Source: Chloroflexota bacterium | GTDB lineage: Bacteria > Chloroflexota > Dehalococcoidia > Lucifugimonadales > UBA3495 | Reading direction: 5' to 3' | Assembly: GCA_002721995.1 (NCBI GenBank) | Contig: PBMF01000033.1 | Span: forward strand, 33,526-88,759 | Length of the DNA: 55,234 bases | Shown here: positions 33,328-42,905 of the stretch, in pieces | Position numbering within the stretch: the first letter of the stretch is position 1 | Layout: the number at the start of each line of letters is the position of its first letter | Notes under the pieces: model-generated | What the model was told of the DNA's origin: nothing | What the model saw: the letters and a program-made list of their open reading frames with translations, nothing else | The model's database searches: none | Program-made: the position numbers and the translations under genes

Positions 33328-34449
33328 TCAGGCTTGCTTCTGCCGGAGGGGCCGGCTGACCTCATGGAGGAAGCCCAGTATCTCTTTGTTGGACTGCCAG
33401 AAGCCGGCCTGGTGGTAGGGTATCCCCTTCTCCTCGCAGAATGACCGGACTATCACCTGGGCCTTCTTTAGGTTGTTGCGGGGCATGCTAGGGAACAGGT
33501 GGTGCTCGATCTGGTAGTTCAGACCGCCGTACCAGAAGTCGGCCAAGGGGTTGCCGTCCACATTACGGGCGGTGAGCACCTGCTGGTGGAGGTAGTCCAT
33601 CTCCTCTTCCTTCTCCAGGATGGGCATGCCCTTGTGGTTGGGCGCGAAAACCGAACCCATGTAGACGCCGCCCAGCGCCCGGTGTACGGCGATGAACAAT
33701 GCGCCGTGCCAGGGACCCAGGAAGGCAAAGATGAGCACCAGATATGTGGCCAGACCGGCCACCACCAAGACCGGCTCCATGATGGGATATCGCATCCGTT
33801 CTTTTCGTATCTGGTAGGCGATGCCGCCGAAGAGGAGACTAAGCGCGGTCAGCACCAACAGCGGATAGAACAGGAAAGCCTGGTAGCGAACGGTGAGACG
33901 TCCGATGCCCCGCATGGCCAGTGCCTGTTCCTCTGTGAAGGCGAAGAGGGACACCTCTATATCGCCGTCGATATCAAGCTGGTTGGGCGCGCGATGGTGG
34001 GTATTGTGCTTGTCCTGCCACCAACTTGGGGTCATCCCTGTGAGGAAACCCACGGCCAGCAGCACCCGGTCGTTGTACTTCACCGAGTTGAATATTTGCC
34101 TATGGCCGGAGTCGTGGCCCATGAAGCCCAGGTTGGTGAAGACCAGGGCCAGGAACGTGGCGTTGAGCATCTGTACCCAGAGCATGTCGTTGAACAGCAC
34201 CAGGACGGCAACGCTGGCGGCGACCATGCCGGCCACGCTGGGTATCTTCCAGGCGTAGTAGAGGTATTGTCTATCCATCAGACCGGCAGCTTCGATCCGG
34301 TCTTTCAACTCGAGAAATTCCCTGTCCCGTTCGGGTTTGGTGATGGGCTCCGCCGAGTCGGCCTCGAAGCTGGGGCTGGAGGCGACTCCGACCGGGGTCC
34401 CGACTAAGTTTTCTGTACTGATGGTATCTATCTCCAGGGTTTTGGACAC
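33328..34449 (-). CDS. membrane fatty acid desaturase (acyl-lipid/acyl-CoA, front-end-like)
   Basis: Integral membrane di-iron desaturase of 373 residues. The three His boxes are complete: GHDSGH (111-116), HNTHH (148-152) and QIEHH (313-317), in which Gln replaces the first His, a feature of front-end and actinobacterial linoleoyl-CoA-type desaturases. Four hydrophobic segments lie between the boxes. No fused cytochrome b5 domain is present, so electrons must come from a separate ferredoxin or flavodoxin. It is monocistronic on the backbone side of the accessory zone. Confidence 0.88.
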   Translation of the reverse strand: MSKTLEIDTISTENLVGTPVGVASSPSFEADSAEPITKPERDREFLELKDRIEAAGLMDRQYLYYAWKIPSVAGMVAASVAVLVLFNDMLWVQMLNATFLALVFTNLGFMGHDSGHRQIFNSVKYNDRVLLAVGFLTGMTPSWWQDKHNTHHRAPNQLDIDGDIEVSLFAFTEEQALAMRGIGRLTVRYQAFLFYPLLVLTALSLLFGGIAYQIRKERMRYPIMEPVLVVAGLATYLVLIFAFLGPWHGALFIAVHRALGGVYMGSVFAPNHKGMPILEKEEEMDYLHQQVLTARNVDGNPLADFWYGGLNYQIEHHLFPSMPRNNLKKAQVIVRSFCEEKGIPYHQAGFWQSNKEILGFLHEVSRPLRQKQA

Positions 34450-34574
34450 GATTTAGCGGAGAGCCTTCCTCCCAGATACTCTCCACCAATTGTCAGATTG
34501 AAGTATACCGGCTTGGCTTCGTCACCTCCAACCGTTCCAGTAACAGGTTGCCGTGACTTCGCTGCCGGATTTCG

Positions 34575-35375
34575 TCAGACCTTGACGGCTTTGGCCGCTT
34601 CTTCACGGATGTTCTGCGCCGATGCCTTCAGTGAGTTCAGAACTATGGTCGGTGGCGCGGGGGCGACGGAACTGTAGCTAACGCCCATCTCCAGAAGGTC
34701 CTGGGGAGTAAAGCGGCAGGACGCGTGGTTCACCGGAATGCAGACCCTGGCGTTGGCCACGGCGTTCACCTTGTTGGCCAGATCAACGAAGGTCTGGCGC
34801 AATTTGGGGTCCGTCGGGTCGGTGAGACCCAGGGCCGTGCTGATGTCCGTGGGGCCAAGGGCAATCAGGTCCACGCCTTCAACGGCGGCGATGTCGGCTA
34901 TCTCGTCCAGGCCCCGTTTGTCTTCAGTCATAAGTATCAGGAGAATCTCCCGGTTGGAACTCTCCATGTGCTCGGTCCAAGGGGTTGAGCCGTAACCGGC
35001 GGCGCGGGTGCTGCCTGCCCCACCTCGCTCGCCCAACGGCGGATAGCGGACGGCCTGTACCGCCCTCCTGGCGCCCTCGACCCCGGCGATGTGGGGTATC
35101 TGGATGCCCTGGGCGCCCATATCCAGGAGACGCAGGATGGTCTTGGGGTTGTCGTCGGGGACCCGTACCACGGGGGTGATGCCGCAGAGGTCGGCGGTGC
35201 GGATCATGTCGCCCACGGTCTCCAGATCGAAGACCGAGTGCTCCATGTCGATGAAAGCGCCGTCGAACCCGGCCAGGGCTATGATTTCAATCACTGCTGG
35301 GTCGGCGAACCCCACGTGGCTAACGATGGCCAGACCACCTTCGTTCATAACCTTTTTGATTCTGTTGGGTTTCAT
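34575..35375 (-). CDS. HpcH/HpaI-family aldolase
   Basis: A 266-residue TIM-barrel class II aldolase-fold protein. FIDMEHSVFD (41-50), RVPDDNPKTILRLLDMGAQGIQIPHI and the later GPTDISTALGL are hallmarks of 2-keto-3-deoxy acid and 4-hydroxy-2-oxoheptanedioate aldolases, which split a hydroxy-oxo acid to pyruvate or a semialdehyde using a divalent metal. The start is the ATG ten bases after GGAG; in-frame sequence upstream is not conserved-looking. It is a single gene. With RraA at 37.6 kb it gives the window two pyruvate-type aldolases. Confidence 0.87.
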   Translation of the reverse strand: MKPNRIKKVMNEGGLAIVSHVGFADPAVIEIIALAGFDGAFIDMEHSVFDLETVGDMIRTADLCGITPVVRVPDDNPKTILRLLDMGAQGIQIPHIAGVEGARRAVQAVRYPPLGERGGAGSTRAAGYGSTPWTEHMESSNREILLILMTEDKRGLDEIADIAAVEGVDLIALGPTDISTALGLTDPTDPKLRQTFVDLANKVNAVANARVCIPVNHASCRFTPQDLLEMGVSYSSVAPAPPTIVLNSLKASAQNIREEAAKAVKV

Positions 35376-35485
35376 GGCTGACTCCTGTCTGAGTGGGCCG
35401 CCCTCATACCGGGGACGGCGATGATTTACATAAGCAGGGTCGAGTGTAGACAGGGCCAGGAATGGTGTCAATCTGGCGGGACGGG

Positions 35486-36262
35486 CTAGCAGGAAGGCGC
35501 TTGGAGCAGTTCCAATTGGTCGCCCACCGAGACCACGCCGGAAGCCTCAACAACCCCATAGATGCCGAAGTAAGCTGCCCTGACGCTGGGCCGGTAGCTG
35601 AGGATCAGTTTGGGAATGTCGAAGTCCCGCTCTCCCGTGTCCGGGTCCAGTGTCGTGATGGCGCACCGTGGGTCGCGGCCCACCAGCCGCAGGGTCAGGT
35701 CCGGGCCAATGCGCGCCACACCCCCCAGCCAGAAGTCCTCCTCGTGTGGAGAGCACCCTTCCAGCAAGAAATTTGGGCGAAAGCGCCGGGAACCGAAATC
35801 CTGGTTGTTTTCCAGGCGCGCCCCCAGGTAATCGATGGACGCCTGAGAGACCAGGGAGATGGGATATTCGTCGTAACTCTCGCCGGGACTGTCGGTCTTG
35901 ACCAGGCGGACCGGCGAGCCGCAGAACTGGGAGACGGCTTCGCTCCAGGGGCCGGTGACTTCCCGGCCCGGCACCTGGCGGCCCCAGAGCACCGTGGAGG
36001 TGGGGTCGCCCAACTCGGTGGTTGATTCCAAGGCGCTGCCGTCCGGGAATTGCACCGCCAGGACCTCGGTCTCGGCGGAGTATTGGGCCTTGAGCAGGGC
36101 CAGGCGGCCTTCCTGACGCTGGGTCAGCAGGCGTCCATCCGCGTCAACCAGATGGAAACGCCGGTCCTCAACGATTCCCGAGTAGCCCACGGTCACCGAC
36201 TGGGGCTGCTCCAGGGAAAAGGACTTCACCGGCGAGGTATAGATCGCCGCAATGGTTGGCAA
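35486..36262 (-). CDS. MOSC-domain protein
   Basis: A 258-residue protein combining an N-terminal MOSC beta-barrel (IYTSPVKSFSLEQPQSV, GYSGIVEDRRFHLVDADGR) with a C-terminal MOSC domain (FRPNFLLEGCSP with the Cys of the family, GPDLTLRLVGRDPRCAITTLDP). Related proteins such as mARC and YcbX bind the sulfurated molybdenum cofactor through that Cys and reduce N-hydroxylated compounds. It starts next to the HtrA gene end with a 26-base gap and is in the same orientation, though a functional link is not evident. Confidence 0.85.
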   Translation of the reverse strand: MPTIAAIYTSPVKSFSLEQPQSVTVGYSGIVEDRRFHLVDADGRLLTQRQEGRLALLKAQYSAETEVLAVQFPDGSALESTTELGDPTSTVLWGRQVPGREVTGPWSEAVSQFCGSPVRLVKTDSPGESYDEYPISLVSQASIDYLGARLENNQDFGSRRFRPNFLLEGCSPHEEDFWLGGVARIGPDLTLRLVGRDPRCAITTLDPDTGERDFDIPKLILSYRPSVRAAYFGIYGVVEASGVVSVGDQLELLQAPSC

Positions 36263-36288
36263 TGGCCCCCCAATGTATCTGACGTGCC

Positions 36289-37527
36289 CTAGCCTCGGTT
36301 GGGTCTGGTGCCCAGGGTAACAGGAAGTTCCTCGGACTCGCCATCTTCGTGGACGACTTCCAGCATGACCTCGTCCCCCGGTCTGGTGTTGTTGGTCAGG
36401 TAGACTATGAGGTCGGTCATGTCCCGTATGGGGACCCCGTTGATGCCGGTAATGGTGTCGCCGCCCAGGGCGTATTGGATACCGTTCACAACTTCGGTGC
36501 GGTCGCTGCCGGTGAGCCCTCCTTCATGGGCTGGGCTGTTGTTGTTCACGGAAATCACCAAGGCCCCCTGGATCCCCTTGGGGAGTTCCATCAACTGGGC
36601 GGTGTCCGGCCCCAAAGCGGCCCCTGAGATACCCAACCAGGAGTATTCGTAATTACCGGATTCGATCAGGGATGGAATGACCATCTTGGCGATGTTGATG
36701 GGGACGGCCAGGCCCACGCCGGCGTTGGAACCGGAACGGGTGAGTATCTGCGTGTTGATGCCCACAACACGGCCGTGGCGGTCCAACAGCGGGCCGCCGG
36801 AGTTGCCGGGGTTTATCGGAGCGTCGGTCTGAATCACTTCGGGGACGGTGAACTGGCTGCCCTCGCTGCGGATGGTGCGGCCCACGGCGCTGACGATGCC
36901 GCTGGTCATGGTGAATTCCTGGCCGAAGGGCGCGCCGATGGCCACGGCGACCTGACCCACGAAAACCTCCGAGCTGTCGCCGCGGTCCAGCACAGTCAGG
37001 TCGTCCAAGGGTTCTTCCAGTTCGATCACGGCCAAATCGGAATCGGGGTCTCCGCCCAGCACCTTGGCCAAGACCTGGCGCCGGTCGGCGAATATCACGG
37101 TGACCGTCTCCGCGCCTTCCACAACGTGCTGGTTGGTGACGATGCGCCCATTATCGTCCCAGACAAACCCTGAGCCCTCGCCACGCTGACCGAAGTCGTC
37201 GGGTATCAGGAGTGAGCCTTCATTGCCCTCCAGGCCCTGAATGACCTGGATATTCACCACGGACGGCAGCGCTTTCTGGTAAATCCTACCGAAAACCGTC
37301 TCTTGGGCGGCCACCAACTCCTCGGCGGAAGGGAGTCCCGCAGTCTGAGGTTCTTCATTGGCCTCTGTGGGAGCTGTGGAGGCCACAGAGGCCTCTTGGG
37401 TCGGGGCGGCGTTCCCGCCACAGGCGGCCAGTGCAAACAGCAGTAGTCCCAACGACAAAGGGAGCAGCCAGGGCTTGAGGTTCTTGATACGGGTTATGCT
37501 CAACTGATTCATCTCGGTCAGGTCCAT
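36289..37527 (-). CDS. HtrA/DegP-type trypsin-like serine protease (lipoprotein)
   Basis: A 412-residue surface-anchored quality-control protease. The N-terminus has a positively charged start, a hydrophobic helix and lipobox LAAC (Cys36), followed by a low-complexity linker. The catalytic triad is His134 (TNQHVV), Asp164 (DSDLAVI) and Ser243 (GNSGGPL). A single PDZ domain follows (GISGAALGPDTAQ to the C-terminus, with GDTITGINGVPI). One PDZ domain and a lipid anchor are common in monoderm-like and Chloroflexota homologues. Monocistronic. Confidence 0.92.
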   Translation of the reverse strand: MDLTEMNQLSITRIKNLKPWLLPLSLGLLLFALAACGGNAAPTQEASVASTAPTEANEEPQTAGLPSAEELVAAQETVFGRIYQKALPSVVNIQVIQGLEGNEGSLLIPDDFGQRGEGSGFVWDDNGRIVTNQHVVEGAETVTVIFADRRQVLAKVLGGDPDSDLAVIELEEPLDDLTVLDRGDSSEVFVGQVAVAIGAPFGQEFTMTSGIVSAVGRTIRSEGSQFTVPEVIQTDAPINPGNSGGPLLDRHGRVVGINTQILTRSGSNAGVGLAVPINIAKMVIPSLIESGNYEYSWLGISGAALGPDTAQLMELPKGIQGALVISVNNNSPAHEGGLTGSDRTEVVNGIQYALGGDTITGINGVPIRDMTDLIVYLTNNTRPGDEVMLEVVHEDGESEELPVTLGTRPNRG

Positions 37528-37597
37528 GAAAGTGATTCACCAGGTTCCAATATACGTAATCTACGTTCTTTAATCATGCCATGGATTTCTTACCGGA

Positions 37598-38323
37598 CTA
37601 ACCGGAGCGTTTCTTTCCCGTCTTCTCTTCGAAAAGCTGCCAGGTCAGGTCGTTGAAGGGGTAGTACTTGCCAGGGGAGCACTGCTCGATCTCCAACTGG
37701 GCCTTGATGACCTCTTCCACTTCCTCGCGCTCGTGGGCAATGCGTATGACCTCGTCCACCGCCGCCGCCGGCACCACCACCGCACCGTCGTCGTCGCCCA
37801 CCACGGCGTCGCCGGGGCGCACCAGCACGCCGCCGCACTGGATGGCGTCGTTGACCTGCCAGGGCCAGAACTCGGCGGGGCCCTGCTTGGCTGTGGTGTT
37901 GGCGGCGTAAACCGGAAATCCGTAGCCCTTGAGGGTGTTACTGTCCCGGGCCGCGCCGTCGGTGACCAGGCCCCCGGCCTTGCGCTGCATCATGCGCAGG
38001 AACTTGATGTCGCCGCCGATGGAACTGTACTCCCAGCCCATGGCGTCGATGACCAGTATCTCCTCGGGCCCACACAGTTCGATGGCCACGTATTCGGCGG
38101 ACTGGTCGCCCTTGGGTTTGTCGGCCGCCAGGTCGGGCCGGTGGGGCACGAAACGCAGGGTGACGGCCCGGCCTGCCATGTTCTGTCCCGGCTGGAGCGG
38201 CTTGGCGCCGTGGATGAAGCTCATCGGCCAACCCATGACCCAGAGCCCGTCGATCAGGGTCTGGGTGGGTATCTTCTTCAAAGTTTCCAGGGTCTCGCTG
38301 GAGATCGGGTTGGCATCGGGCAT
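37598..38323 (-). CDS. RraA-like aldolase/decarboxylase
   Basis: A 241-residue RraA-fold protein. GGDIKFLRMMQRKAGG followed by VTDGAARDSNTL holds the Arg126-Asp127 pair used for metal-dependent 4-hydroxy-4-methyl-2-oxoglutarate aldolase and oxaloacetate decarboxylase activity; a regulator of RNase E role is less likely here. A C-terminal extension (SPGKYYPFNDLTWQLFEEKTGKK) is longer than in RraA itself. The start is the ATG preceded by AAGGGGTG. It ends the six-gene leftward operon headed by the second CaiB pair, which suggests it cleaves a product of that pathway. Confidence 0.85.
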   Translation of the reverse strand: MPDANPISSETLETLKKIPTQTLIDGLWVMGWPMSFIHGAKPLQPGQNMAGRAVTLRFVPHRPDLAADKPKGDQSAEYVAIELCGPEEILVIDAMGWEYSSIGGDIKFLRMMQRKAGGLVTDGAARDSNTLKGYGFPVYAANTTAKQGPAEFWPWQVNDAIQCGGVLVRPGDAVVGDDDGAVVVPAAAVDEVIRIAHEREEVEEVIKAQLEIEQCSPGKYYPFNDLTWQLFEEKTGKKRSG

Positions 38324-38360
38324 TTCTGCACCCCTTACTTGAGTTCTTTTCTGATCTGTC

Positions 38361-39458
38361 TTACGGTTCCATCCGGTTGGCCAGTTGGTCCAGATGGTAT
38401 TCGGTGTCACCCAGGTTGGCCTCGGCTATCTTGGCTCGGGACGAATAGAGCTGCATGTCGTGTTCCACGGTGAACGAGATACCGGCGAAGACGGTATGGC
38501 CGGTCTCGGTGGCCAACCGGCTGAGGGTCCCGGCCTGGGCCTTGGCCATGGCAATCTCCTCATCGGCCGGCTGGCTTGAGTCCAGTTTCCACGCGGCCTG
38601 GTAGGTCAGCATTCGGCCACAGTCCAACGCCACCTTCAGGTTGGCGCAGCGGTGTTGTACCGCCTGGAACGTGCCGATGGGCCGGCCGAATGGGACCCGG
38701 CTTTGGGCGTAGTCCAGCACCATCTCCAGCACTTTTTCGGCCCGGCCCAGGGTCTGGGCACACTGGAGCAAGGTGGCCTGGGCCATTGCCGATTCCAGGG
38801 CAGGCATGCCCCCGGCGATCTCGCCCAAAACGGCCTCGGCGGGCAGGGAGACGTCGTCGAATTCCACCATGTACTGGGGATGGTTGGCCACCGAGTCCAT
38901 GGGCGTCTTGAATACTCCCTCGGCATCGCAGTCCACCAGCACCAGAGTGGTGTCGGGCCAGGCCCCGATGGCGGGGCTGGTGGCACAGATGATGTGGTCG
39001 GCCAGCCCGGCGTGGGACACGAAGAGGCTTTCTCCGGAGAGGGTCAGGCCGCTGCCGTTGGAGGCCGTCTCCAGGCGTTCACCCCGAGCCAGGGTCAAGA
39101 CGGTCTGTCCGGAGACCACACCGGGGAGCAGACCGTCTTTTTGGGTGTCGCTGCCGGCTAGGGCCAATACCTGGGCCGCCAGCACCGATGACGCCAGCAG
39201 GGGCCCGGGCGCCAGGGCCCGGCCCAGTTCTTCATGGAGCACCGCCTGGTCGGAGAGAGACGCCCCGAGGCCGCCGTATGCCTCGGGAACTCCCATGCCC
39301 AGCCAACCCAGATCGGCCATCTTCCGCCACAGTTCTGGAGAGTGGCCGGTGTCCGACGACTCCGCTTCTCTGACCAGCGTGGTGGGGCATTCGGCATCCA
39401 GGAACTCCCTGGCCGACGTGCGCAGTATCTCCTGTTGTTGTGTCAGTCCCAAGTCCAT
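38361..39458 (-). CDS. acyl-CoA dehydrogenase, small/partner subunit
   Basis: A 365-residue ACAD-fold flavoprotein. The N-terminal domain reads GLTQQQEILRTSAREFLD and WLGMGVPEAYGG; the C-terminal domain has SRVPFGRPIGTFQAVQH and the four-helix bundle. A Glu base at the usual place is not obvious (FDDVSLP... then AQTLGRAEKVLEM). The neighbouring 389-residue paralogue has the DYERSG segment. Two adjacent ACADs of these sizes, one without the base, is the alpha2beta2 pattern known for steroid side-chain dehydrogenases of actinobacteria. It starts 10 bases after the partner's stop. The ATG follows AGGTG. Confidence 0.83.
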   Translation of the reverse strand: MDLGLTQQQEILRTSAREFLDAECPTTLVREAESSDTGHSPELWRKMADLGWLGMGVPEAYGGLGASLSDQAVLHEELGRALAPGPLLASSVLAAQVLALAGSDTQKDGLLPGVVSGQTVLTLARGERLETASNGSGLTLSGESLFVSHAGLADHIICATSPAIGAWPDTTLVLVDCDAEGVFKTPMDSVANHPQYMVEFDDVSLPAEAVLGEIAGGMPALESAMAQATLLQCAQTLGRAEKVLEMVLDYAQSRVPFGRPIGTFQAVQHRCANLKVALDCGRMLTYQAAWKLDSSQPADEEIAMAKAQAGTLSRLATETGHTVFAGISFTVEHDMQLYSSRAKIAEANLGDTEYHLDQLANRMEP

Positions 39459-39468
39459 TTCGTCACAC

Positions 39469-40638
39469 CTAGCGGGGCAGGCCCAGACCGCGCTGGGCGA
39501 TGATGTTGCGGTGAATCTCCATGATGCCCGCGCCGTGGAGGTGCATGGCCTCCCGGTGGATGCCCTCGATGTTGCCCAACAGAGGTGCCAGGGGCGAGCC
39601 GTGCCGGAGTGTGGCGTAGGGGCCCAGGACTTCCATGGCCATCTCGGCGAACTTGAATCTTTGTTCAGTGCCGTAGAGAAAAGCCACCGAGGCCTCGGCG
39701 TTGGGCACCGCTCCCGAACTCTGCCACCAAGCAACCTTCCAGCAGAGCAGCTTCCAGTTCTCCATGGCCAACCGGTGCTGGGCCAATTGATGGCGCACCA
39801 GGGGATGCTCGGCCAGGGCGCGCCCGCCATCGGGGGCCGGCTGTTGGCAGAAGTCCACAAAGTCGTCGAATACCCGCCGCACCGAGCCGTAGATACCCAG
39901 CCCGGAACGCTCGTAGTCCAGGGTGGTCATGGCGTGGTACCAGCCCCGGTTCTCCTCGCCGATGAGGCACGACAGGGGCAGGTGCACATCGTCGAAGAAG
40001 GTCTGGGCGGCCATCTCGCCGTTGATGTAGAGCAGGGGCTGTAGGCTGATGCCGGGAGTCTTCAGGTCGGCGATGAACAGGCTGATTCCCCGGTGTTTCT
40101 GGGCCTGGGGATCGGTGCGGGCCAGCAGATAAATGTAATCGGCGTGGTAGGCGTAGCTGGTGAACATCTTGAAGCCGTTCAGCACGTACTCGTCGCCCCG
40201 CCGCTCGGCCCGCAGTTCCAGGGACGCCAGGTCGGATCCGACGTTGGGTTCGCTGAACCCCTGGCAGTATTCCACCTCACCCCTGGCGATGGGCGGCAGG
40301 TACTGTTCCTTCTGCTCGGGGCTGCCGAAAACCCTTATGGCCGGGCCGACGATGCCCAGGCCGATGAAGCCGCTCTTGGGAACGCGCCGGTAGCCCAGGT
40401 CCTCGGCCAGGATCCCCTGCTCGATGGGCCCTTTGCCGCCGCCGCCGTGTTCCCGGGGCCAGCCCACGGCCAGCCAGTCGCGCTCGGCCAGCTTCCGGTT
40501 GATCCCGCGGCCGAACTGGTACTGCTCTTCGGTCAGCATGCCGAAGACTTCCTGCTTTTCGACTGGGACCTCAGCGTCCAGGAAACCCCGCAAATCCTCT
40601 CGGAACCGTGCCTGTTCGGGAGTGAGATCGAAGTCCAT
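39469..40638 (-). CDS. acyl-CoA dehydrogenase, large subunit
   Basis: A 389-residue ACAD. YCQGFSEPNVGSDLASLELRA in the middle domain binds FAD and substrate. TTLDYERSGLGIYGSVRR carries the catalytic-type Glu region of the FadE steroid/branched-chain group. The C-terminal GIHREAMHLHGAGIMEIHRNIIAQRGLGLPR completes the flavin site. It introduces a 2,3 double bond into an acyl-CoA and passes electrons to ETF. Gene order, LLM enzyme then this gene then the smaller ACAD, and gaps of 6 and 10 bases show tight co-transcription. Confidence 0.87.
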   Translation of the reverse strand: MDFDLTPEQARFREDLRGFLDAEVPVEKQEVFGMLTEEQYQFGRGINRKLAERDWLAVGWPREHGGGGKGPIEQGILAEDLGYRRVPKSGFIGLGIVGPAIRVFGSPEQKEQYLPPIARGEVEYCQGFSEPNVGSDLASLELRAERRGDEYVLNGFKMFTSYAYHADYIYLLARTDPQAQKHRGISLFIADLKTPGISLQPLLYINGEMAAQTFFDDVHLPLSCLIGEENRGWYHAMTTLDYERSGLGIYGSVRRVFDDFVDFCQQPAPDGGRALAEHPLVRHQLAQHRLAMENWKLLCWKVAWWQSSGAVPNAEASVAFLYGTEQRFKFAEMAMEVLGPYATLRHGSPLAPLLGNIEGIHREAMHLHGAGIMEIHRNIIAQRGLGLPR

Positions 40639-40644
40639 ACGGCC

Positions 40645-41643
40645 CTAGTCCGGCGCGCAGGCCCGGATGACCTCCAGTGCCTGGGCCTTGGCATCTCCGC
40701 CGGTGAACCGGGGCGAGACTATGGGCAGAGTGATACCTGCCTTGCGGTAGCTGGCCAGTTTATCCCGGCACTCCTCGGCGGTGCCCACCAGGCCGATCTT
40801 GTCGATTAGTCCACCCGGTACCAGCCAGAGCGCTTCGTCCGTCCTGCCTTCCTGCCAGGCGACTTTGACCGCATCGATCTCCTCGACGTAACCGGCGTCG
40901 GCCATGAGTTTGCGGTATCGGGGGAACCGGCCGGCGTAAGAGGCGATGGGCTGTCGCATCAGGTCGCGGGCGGCGTCACGATTATCGGAGACGGCGCAGG
41001 GCAGCAGGCTGGCGACTTCCACGTCTCCCGGCGCGCGCCCGGCGTTGCGGGCTCCGATTCCCACATGCCAGGCAGCGGACTCGGCGTGGTCCAGGGTGCA
41101 CCAGGTGAGGATGGCCCCCTGGGAGATCTCGCCGCAGACCTCCAGCATCTTGGGGAAAACGGCGGCCACGAAGATGGGTATCTCCTGGCGCAGCGGCTCG
41201 AACCACAGGTCGAAACGGTCGATGTTGTAGATCTCGCCGTGGTAGTTGACGTCCGAGTCTTTGAGGATGGCCCGGACGATGTCGACGCACTCTCGCAGCC
41301 GTGGCACGGGGCGGGTGAACTCCAGGCCGTGTTCCGGCTCCACCTGCACCTTGTGGCTGGTGCCCAGGCCCAGGATGAACCTGCCGCCAGAGAAGTAGTC
41401 CACCGATGCCGCCGCCATGGCGATGGTGGGCGCGGTGCGGACGTAGACGCTGGTGATGCTGGTGCCCAGCTTGATCCTCTCGGTGGCGACGGCGCAGGCG
41501 GTGAGGATGGAGAACTGGTCGCCGCCGTGGCCCTCGGCCACCCAGGCGGACTCGTAGCCCAGTTCCTCGGCCACCTTGACGCATTCGACTATGTCCTGGG
41601 GCGACATTCCCCCGGAGAAACCGACTCCGATGCGCTCCATCAA
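40645..41643 (-). CDS. LLM-class (Mer/F420-type) flavin or F420-dependent oxidoreductase
   Basis: A 332-residue luciferase-like TIM barrel of the methylene-H4MPT-reductase-like branch: IGVGFSGGMSPQDIVECVKVAEELGYESAWVAEGHGGD (shown in part by ESAWVAEGHG), LGTSITSVYVRTAPTIAMAAAS and GGRFILGLGTSHK. That branch mostly uses F420; whether this organism makes F420 cannot be judged here. ATG at 41643 or the next codon. It sits between the CaiB pair and the ACAD pair in one operon, so it likely acts on the same CoA-linked substrate or a precursor. Confidence 0.85.
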   Translation of the reverse strand: MMERIGVGFSGGMSPQDIVECVKVAEELGYESAWVAEGHGGDQFSILTACAVATERIKLGTSITSVYVRTAPTIAMAAASVDYFSGGRFILGLGTSHKVQVEPEHGLEFTRPVPRLRECVDIVRAILKDSDVNYHGEIYNIDRFDLWFEPLRQEIPIFVAAVFPKMLEVCGEISQGAILTWCTLDHAESAAWHVGIGARNAGRAPGDVEVASLLPCAVSDNRDAARDLMRQPIASYAGRFPRYRKLMADAGYVEEIDAVKVAWQEGRTDEALWLVPGGLIDKIGLVGTAEECRDKLASYRKAGITLPIVSPRFTGGDAKAQALEVIRACAPD

Positions 41644-41669
41644 CTACTCTCCAGAATGGGGTAGACCGC

Positions 41670-42905
41670 CTACTCCAGCACCCCGTCCTCTTCCAGGGAC
41701 TGGTATTCGTCGTCGGTGAGGCCGATGAGGTCTTTGAGGACGTGGCTGGTGTGCTGTCCCAAGAGGGGGGCCGGCATGTCCAGGCTGCCGGGGCTCACTG
41801 AGAAATTCATCTCGCTGCGGTCGGTGGCGTAGGGTCCGATCTCCGGGTGGTCCAGCCACTGGAAGTGGCCTCGGTGCTGCAATTGGGCGTCGTCGAACAG
41901 GTCGCGGCAGTCGTTGACCATCCCGGCGGGAACACCGGCGCTCTGCAGGGTCTCCATGAGGGCGCCCACCTCCCAGGCGCTGGTCCAGGCGGTCATCAGC
42001 CGGTCCAGTTCGTCCTCGTTGGCCTTGCGGGACAGCAGGGTGGCGAAGTCAGGGTTGTAGGGCCACCCCCTGCCGTCGGGGGCTATGGTGCGCTGCAGTC
42101 CCTCCCACTGGGCGTCGGTGAAGCAGCCCAGGGCGATCCACCGGTCATCGCCGGCGCAGGGATAGACGCCGTGGGGGGCCGCTCCGGCGTCGCGGTTGCC
42201 CTGGCGGGACTGTTCCCGGCCGTTAACGGCGTAGTCCAGGAGCACCGGCGCAGAGAAATGTAGCGTCGTCTCCAGTTGGGACATGTCGATGTGGATGCCC
42301 TCCCCGGTGCGCCGGCTGCAGTCCAGACCGGCCAGGATGGATGCCACGGCGAAGCGGGGCACAATGAAGTCCGTATATGCCCCGTAGGGGTTCACCGGGT
42401 CACGGTCGGGCCAGCCGGTGAGGTTGGTCAGTCCCACCAAAGACGACAAGACGGGCCCAAATCCGGGCTGCTTCTCCATGGGGCCCCCCCGGCCCATCAT
42501 AGAGGTGCTGAACATTACGATGCCTGGGTTGACCTCTTTTAGCTGCTCGAAGCCCAATTCCCAGCTTTCCATGGTGCCGGGGGTGAAGTTCTCGGTAACC
42601 AGGTGGGCCCATTTGGCCATGCGCAGCATCAGCTCCCGGGCCCTGGGATGGCGCATGTCCACCGTGATGCCCATCTTGTTGGCGTTGTAGCTGGCGAAGT
42701 AGCCGCTGCGGTTGATGCCCGAGATGCCGTCCTTGAAGGGAGCTCCCCGGCGCAGGGTCCCGGGACGCTTGGCCGACTCCACGCGCACCACGGTGGCCCC
42801 GTACTCGCCCAGGTACTTGGTGGTCATGGGGCCCACGGCCACCCAGCAGAAGTCCAGGACGTTGACCCCGTCCAGGGGTTTCTCGATGCTCGGTTGGGCT
42901 GTCAT
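41670..42905 (-). CDS. CaiB/BaiF family CoA-transferase, catalytic-type subunit (Asp179 present)
   Basis: A 411-residue class III CoA-transferase. The N-terminal PLDGVNVLDFCWVAVGPMTTKYLGEYGATVVRVES (seen as VLDFCWVAVGP and GATVVRVES) and the GGPMEKQPGFGP loop are typical. The catalytic Asp is Asp179 in AYTDFIVPRFA. Its ATG overlaps the stop of the upstream paralogue by one base (TAATG), so the two are translationally coupled. That paralogue lacks the Asp. The pair heads an operon with LLM, ACAD and RraA genes and presumably loads CoA onto the operon's substrate. Confidence 0.9.
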   Translation of the reverse strand: MTAQPSIEKPLDGVNVLDFCWVAVGPMTTKYLGEYGATVVRVESAKRPGTLRRGAPFKDGISGINRSGYFASYNANKMGITVDMRHPRARELMLRMAKWAHLVTENFTPGTMESWELGFEQLKEVNPGIVMFSTSMMGRGGPMEKQPGFGPVLSSLVGLTNLTGWPDRDPVNPYGAYTDFIVPRFAVASILAGLDCSRRTGEGIHIDMSQLETTLHFSAPVLLDYAVNGREQSRQGNRDAGAAPHGVYPCAGDDRWIALGCFTDAQWEGLQRTIAPDGRGWPYNPDFATLLSRKANEDELDRLMTAWTSAWEVGALMETLQSAGVPAGMVNDCRDLFDDAQLQHRGHFQWLDHPEIGPYATDRSEMNFSVSPGSLDMPAPLLGQHTSHVLKDLIGLTDDEYQSLEEDGVLE